NCBI RefSeq assembly: GCF_932526225.1
Contig: NC_064036.1
Location: forward strand, 11,029,181 to 11,093,180
Origin: Nematostella vectensis
Taxonomy: Eukaryota > Cnidaria > Anthozoa > Actiniaria > Edwardsiidae
Length of the DNA stretch: 64,000 nt
Direction: 5' to 3'
Below, piece by piece: positions 59,906-64,000 of this stretch. The notes below the pieces were generated by a model, which was given only the letters and a program-made list of their open reading frames with translations, ran no database searches and was not told the origin of the DNA. Each line of letters starts with the position of its first letter. Positions within the stretch are counted from its first letter, which is position 1. Both the position numbers and the translations under genes were made by a program.

Positions 59906-59976
59906 TGTTTCCGAATATTGGGAATTCGCGTGAAGGCCGAGGTGCGCTCACAGGATTCCCAATATTCAAAAACAAA
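59903..59976. repeat. Hairpin: GAATATTGGGAAT arms with 29-nt loop
   Basis: Perfect 13-bp arms at 59913-59925 and 59955-59967 (ATTCCCAATATTC) extend outward through TTTTGTTT and AAACAAAA with a two-base mismatch. It sits exactly at the right edge of the minisatellite. It could be a terminal structure of a small element. Confidence 0.75.
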
Positions 59977-60176
59977 ACATTTCCGAGCCCGAATCAGAGC
60001 CGGCTCGCAGGCTAATGCAAGTAGATAAATGGAAAGGTTGTGGTAGGTAATATGAAATAATGCAATTACGTAAAGGTGACAGTTGGGCTGTAGATTAAGA
60101 TAGCGGGTGAATGTTTATGTAGGTACGATAGCGCTTGAATGTTTATGTAGGATCTAGGCTAACAAGACAGTAGTGT

Positions 60177-60568
60177 GCGCGTGAGCGTTAAAAAGAGTGT
60201 AATATACGCAATGATAGTGATTTATGGTGGTGTGTGGGGATAGGTATATATTGTGTAATATTTGACGGTCGTAGTGCAATGTGACAGTGCAGGGGGAGAT
60301 GACAAGAGGGACAATAAGGATGTGAACGTTTGTGCTCATGCAAATAGGTGTATAGCGTGGATGAAAATAAGGTGTAATGCGGCGGGGTAGGCAAAATGTA
60401 AAATGATAAACTATGAGAAATATTACACAATATATACCTATCGCGTCCTCATGCATACAACACCCCCCGCTTGTCACCACTCAACACAATTTACACTACA
60501 TCTACCCACACACCACCATAAATCACTATCATTGCGTATATTACACTCTTTATAACGCTCACGCCGGC
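60177..60568. mobile_element. Fold-back element with long inverted arms
   Basis: The left arm (about 60177-60263) has GAGCGTTAAAAAGAGTGTAA, ACGCAATGATAGTGATTTAT, and GGTATATATTGTGTAATATT. The right side has AATATTACACAATATATACC at about 60418-60440 and, after about 60 nt of extra sequence, ATAAATCACTATCATTGCGT to TTACACTCTTTATAACGCTC at about 60520-60560. It has no coding capacity. It is probably a MITE with a later insertion in its right arm. Confidence 0.7.
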
Positions 60569-60681
60569 TCTTACAGGATCTGTCTTGCTGGAGACTTATG
60601 GGTCAGCTTCCTCATGGTTGGGGAAACCTATGATTTTTATCATATCTCTTTAATAAAACGATGTTACTAGACACAAGCAAT

Positions 60682-62160
60682 CCAATGCCAAGCAGTTTCC
60701 CCCTTGCGTCTTATTTTCATACTCTGCTGTTGCTTTTGACTACTGCGTCTTTGCTCATGTAATAATTCATTTTGATTTCATAATATAAGTGATCAACCAA
60801 AGTTTGGCTATAGGAAAAGCAATGCAGTCGTTTGCCATTCATAATTCTCAGATTATCGCCCTCCTGTAGTCGCATTTGTTTTTCACTTCTAATTTATATA
60901 TGCGGCGTGTTTGATTGAAGAATTTCCTTAGAATGGGATCAACAAATGACGCTCTAGACCGTTTCACATGATGTGTACATATTTTTTTTTTACTTTTAAT
61001 CTCCCGCCATTGTCGTCTTCCATAATTTTCGGAGCTCACAGCGTAATTGATGCCGCAAGCCTGGGTGGGTTCGCTAACAGAAAACGCTTCAACGGATATT
61101 GATTTTCATTGACACAAATGAGACAGCTTTACTTTCTCAGATACGGTTGAGGGTAACACACTATTTGGGCCCTTGCTGTTTCTTTTTTGTGAGTGTGATC
61201 TTGCCTACCTTACACACATAACGACCACAATAAAGCTTCCAGTTTCTTCTAATATTTACATCATCGACTCATAAAACCAGTCTGGAATCGAGGGGATTGG
61301 ATAAACATTAATTTGGCTTTCCTTTCAATTTACTTTTTCGTTTTAATTTCACCATGATATATTCGGTTCCCTATGGCCGGTTTTTAGACAATTAGTAACA
61401 AAAATATTTGCTTATATGATTGGAAACCAATACTGAATGGATTTTTAGAGAATATTCTCCATAGAACGTCGATCAAACCCTTTTTAAAATAGTCAAACGA
61501 TAATCTAGTTTTTACTTTCTTTTCGTTTAAAGACGCAAAAGTTCATTAGAAACATATGCTCTCAAGATCTTAATTAAAAAGTTTCTCGCGGAATTTCTCG
61601 ATTCCCCGTCGTGAGGAAGGTCTTTGAAAACGTATACCGCCACCGTAAAAGCCGAACCCGTTATAACGTGAATAGGTTGACAAAACACTGTTAGCACCTC
61701 GTCTGCTAAACCCTTCCCATTTTTTCCCTTGGATTTATAACTCCAAAAATCTATGATGATATACGTATGGCATTCTAATGTATACTGCAAGATTTCATCA
61801 AACATGGATGTTAATGTGACTGTTATTGATATAATTCGATAAATTTGACTGAATAAAGCCTTTGATGCTATGCATCCAAAACTGTTAAGTAACGCGAAAA
61901 TTAGGAAAGATCTCTGTGGAATAATAAAACAAGAAAAAATCTTTCAAAAACGCTTTGTAACATTGCCAATCGCAAAAATGTACTAGATGGAATATCGCGA
62001 AATATATTCTGTGGGGATATACTAAAATATCTTTCTCAAATAAGGCTGATATTAATTAGTTTTAATTGTGTCAAGCGGTGCTTACGTTTAAGTAAACATG
62101 TTTATAGACAAGCTCTGCCACCTAGCAACCATCTGGCTCAGCCTACTGATCGATTAAAGT
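60682..62160. other. Intergenic region between PAPSS array and GPCR
   Basis: Apart from one 92-codon minus-strand open frame listed separately, I see no feature. The sequence is AT-rich and has no tandem repeats. Confidence 0.5.
61527..61805 (-). CDS. Hypothetical small open frame, 92 codons
   Basis: An ATG-started frame (MFDEILQYTLECHTY...) runs to a TAA with mixed, protein-like composition and no low complexity. No family, signal peptide or membrane segment is recognised, and no promoter motif is visible upstream. It could equally be a chance frame or an exon remnant. Confidence 0.15.
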   Translation of the reverse strand: MFDEILQYTLECHTYIIIDFWSYKSKGKNGKGLADEVLTVFCQPIHVITGSAFTVAVYVFKDLPHDGESRNSARNFLIKILRAYVSNELLRL

Positions 62161-62168
62161 AAGGGCCG

Positions 62169-62176
62169 TATATAAA
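62169..62176 (+). promoter_or_regulatory. TATA box of the GPCR gene
   Basis: TATATAAA stands in a G/C-flanked context (GGCCGTATATAAATGTAG) about 97-104 bp before the start codon at 62273. This puts a start site near 62200 and gives a 5' UTR of about 70 nt. An upstream TTG-start extension of four codons is in frame but has no reason to be used. Confidence 0.65.
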
Positions 62177-62272
62177 TGTAGCGGGAAGAACTGTTTTAAT
62201 CTACTTGGCAGTCCTGTACCAAACGAGAAAACCACAGGAAAATAGGACTTCGTTTACTGGTTGCCTTTTTCT

Positions 62273-63340
62273 ATGCTTAAAATGAACGTTACCGGAATCA
62301 ATACCTCAAAGTCCTGTTTGTTTTTCGAGGTGAATTCCGATCGCGACCCCTCGTTTTTTACGATGAATATAGTCGTGGCGGTACTGAATGTGATATTTGG
62401 CTTTATTGCGGTGTTCGCAAATACTCTTATCATGTACGTTATCTGGAAAAATCCATTCCTTCATTCACCATCCAACACATTACTTTGCTGCCTGTCACTC
62501 GCGGACTTCTTGGTAGGTCTCCTCGCCCAGCCCGCGTTTGTAATACATAAGATCGGAGAAATACTGGACGATTTTGACATTTACTGTGCTACTCGCGTTA
62601 TAGCGGAGTTTGTGGGAGTACTGACAGCTAGCGTGTCTATCCTCACCCTCGCCGCCATTAGCGTGGAGAGACTTCTTGCTATACGCCTCCATCTTCGCTA
62701 CAAGGAGTTAGTGACAACGTTGCGTGTCCTCAAACTTGTAGCACTCATTTGGGTGTTCGTCATACTTCTCCTAATAGCGCGTTTAGTGATAGCGAATGAG
62801 AAAGTATTTTTCAGCTTTTCCTTGCCTCTTGTACTCGCTTCTCTACTTGTCACAATCGTTGCGTACATCTTCATATTCCGGGTTGTCCTGCGACATCAGT
62901 CAGTAATAGAAGCCCACTCGGCAACACCAGCGAATCACCAAACCCACAACGGGCGAAGACAGACTCTGGCGTTTAACTTCCTAAAATACAAGAAGTCCAC
63001 CTTAACAATGTGCTACATCTTGGGGATCTTCCTTCTTTGTTACTTGCCAATGGTTGTAGTTGTTCTGTTACGGGGAATTGTGCAGTATTCTCTGGCCATG
63101 AAGATAGCATATTTTACATCTACTACAATAGTGAACCTGAACTCTTCCATCAACCCGGTGGTTTACTGCTGGCGAGTAACGAACATTCGATGCGCCGTCA
63201 AACGAACGCTGAGTAAGATGGTCGGTGAAAGGTGGCAGGGAGAGTTTGAACTAACGGATTTTGGTAACGCGACGAAAAGACCTCAAGGTGTTGGAAATAA
63301 TCGTGATGGGCAACTCGCCACTCAAACAACAAGCCAATAA
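62273..63340 (+). CDS. Intronless class A (rhodopsin-family) GPCR, orphan
   Basis: The 355 residues carry seven membrane segments: about 31-58, 67-92, 104-137, 150-174, 179-207, 243-267 and 277-300. Family landmarks are N50 in FANTLIMYVIW (helix 1), D78 in LSLADFLVG (helix 2), E132-R133-L134 in place of DRY (helix 3), W160 (helix 4), P185 and Y198 (helix 5), CYLP 256-259 in place of CWxP (helix 6), and NPVVY 294-298 (helix 7). Two N-glycosylation sequons (N5-V-T, N10-T-S) lie in the short extracellular N-terminus. C105 stands at the usual helix-3 position, but the very short second extracellular loop has no cysteine to pair with it, a trait known from melanocortin/adenosine-type relatives. 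The ligand is unknown. Single-exon genes of this type are common in cnidarian expansions. The next ATG (62282) is an alternative start. Confidence 0.94.
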   Translation: MLKMNVTGINTSKSCLFFEVNSDRDPSFFTMNIVVAVLNVIFGFIAVFANTLIMYVIWKNPFLHSPSNTLLCCLSLADFLVGLLAQPAFVIHKIGEILDDFDIYCATRVIAEFVGVLTASVSILTLAAISVERLLAIRLHLRYKELVTTLRVLKLVALIWVFVILLLIARLVIANEKVFFSFSLPLVLASLLVTIVAYIFIFRVVLRHQSVIEAHSATPANHQTHNGRRQTLAFNFLKYKKSTLTMCYILGIFLLCYLPMVVVVLLRGIVQYSLAMKIAYFTSTTIVNLNSSINPVVYCWRVTNIRCAVKRTLSKMVGERWQGEFELTDFGNATKRPQGVGNNRDGQLATQTTSQ

Positions 63341-64000
63341 CAAATACCATCTGATGACATGGAAATTTCATTTAACTTTTTGGCGAGCTGTACTGGCCTC
63401 AAAAACGCAAAGAGGTGTAGAGTGTATAGTCTTGCAAAGCAAGAGGACTTTTATCGTGGCTTTTGCTGCGGCTAGAGCAAAGGAAAAACTTCGAAGAAAA
63501 GACCATCGAGCGGCATCTGACCATAACTAAATAGTATACAGAAAAAGTACTTAAAAACTTTAAAGAAAGGTCGCAATCAAACAGTGTCAGAACATGATAA
63601 GCCTGTAAAAAAATCGCAATTTTCTATTTATAATATAGTGCGGAATAGAAGGAGTCAAAATCCACAAGCATTTGAAGAAAGTGTAGAGGTGAAGCGCCAT
63701 AGAATCAGCGCGGTGCTACAAGAGCGTACTGTCATGCATCTGTGAAAATTTGAACAATTGACGCCAAGTATTCAACGGATTCTTCTATATTTAGGTAATG
63801 CTCTACATGGAATAGGACTACAAAGAAAAGAAAAGAAAAGAACAGAAAAACCGCTTTGTTGTTTGTTTGTTTGTCTTTTATTTAATATAAATAAGTATAT
63901 AGTAAGCGCTTAACGCAAAAACAACAATACACACTTGCTTTTTATCTTTCTTCCCGCAATCTTCCCCTTCTATGGTGCAAAAAGTGGGTTAATGTAATAC
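63341..64000. other. GPCR 3' flank with short microsatellites
   Basis: No further gene is seen. An AAAAG pentanucleotide run lies at about 63821-63845 and a TTTG run at about 63858-63873. Frames that overlap the GPCR end on the same strand are shadows. Confidence 0.6.

Larger units (their letters stand above)
58491..60565. other. 2-kb block interrupting unit 3's 3' flank
   Basis: Units 1 and 2 pass from TTTTCATGAGTATTTACCC through the short VNTR to the GGATCTTGCTGG segment in about 200 bp. In unit 3 these are 2 kb apart. The block contains 300 bp of unplaced sequence, the 19-20 bp minisatellite, and two inverted-repeat structures, listed separately. I see no gene in it. Confidence 0.75.
50932..60681 (+). 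repeat. Tandem PAPSS unit 3
   Basis: This third direct unit matches unit 2 closely from 50932 to about 58490 and again from about 60566 (GCTCTTACAGGATCTG, then TTGCTGGAGACTTATGGGTC) to about 60681. The gap between is a 2-kb block absent from units 1 and 2. Similarity ends where the fold-back element of the other units would start. Confidence 0.88.

Noticed and set aside
58747-59975. Three overlapping minus-strand frames of 375-386 codons
   Set aside because: The 19-20 bp repeat contains no stop on that strand in any frame. The peptides are Leu/Phe/Tyr/Cys repeats without any gene-like feature.
63261-63530. 89-codon plus-strand frame overlapping the GPCR end
   Set aside because: It begins inside the GPCR in another frame without start context or family resemblance.

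Overview
The window is animal nuclear DNA. It is AT-rich and intron-rich, with many minisatellites and small inverted-repeat elements. Three recognisable families are present: a FAM13-type RhoGAP gene, PAPS synthase (PAPSS), and an intronless rhodopsin-class GPCR. Fused APS-kinase/ATP-sulfurylase genes, RhoGAP genes of the FAM13 type and clusters of intronless class A GPCRs fit a metazoan. The overall style (compact exons, very many short tandem repeats, CR1/L2-like LINE debris) suggests a cnidarian such as a sea anemone or coral. The species call is inference only.

Left third (1-22.7 kb, minus strand): eighteen consecutive exons of a FAM13-like gene run from 16.7 kb down to 6.7 kb with consistent splice phases. 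They carry an N-terminal RhoGAP domain with its arginine finger. The gene leaves its C-terminal exons beyond what I can recognise, probably off the left edge. Introns and the 3' flank hold a 56-bp satellite (about 30 units), 51-bp and 57-bp minisatellites, a 400-bp AAT microsatellite and a tRNA-like Pol III unit. Upstream lie a LINE 3' fragment between inverted arms and a patch dense in TTCGCGAA.

Middle (26.9-60.7 kb, plus strand): a tandem array of three PAPSS units. Unit 1 holds a complete gene (12 coding exons, 615 aa predicted). Units 2 and 3 share about the same 11 downstream exons, but lack a 2.6-kb block that contains exon 1 and its promoter. Both carry AG-to-GG at one splice acceptor and share replaced conserved residues. 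Unit 3 also has a 2-nt frameshift and unit 2 a poly-G expansion in an exon. The units differ strikingly in intronic minisatellites. One of these is built from the 3' end of an exon plus its own 5' splice site, at about 87, 9 and 5 units in units 1, 2 and 3. Another lies directly against a 3' splice site, at 3, 4 and 8 units.

Right end (58.5-64 kb): unit 3's flank is interrupted by a 2-kb block with a 19-20 bp minisatellite and two hairpin-forming sequences. After that comes a single-exon class A GPCR with a clear TATA box.

PAPSS makes the universal sulfate donor PAPS, FAM13 is a Rho-GTPase regulator, and the GPCR is an orphan. Nothing suggests that they act in one pathway. The most interesting feature is the evolution of the PAPSS array: splice-site-derived minisatellites, and two decaying copies beside an intact one.
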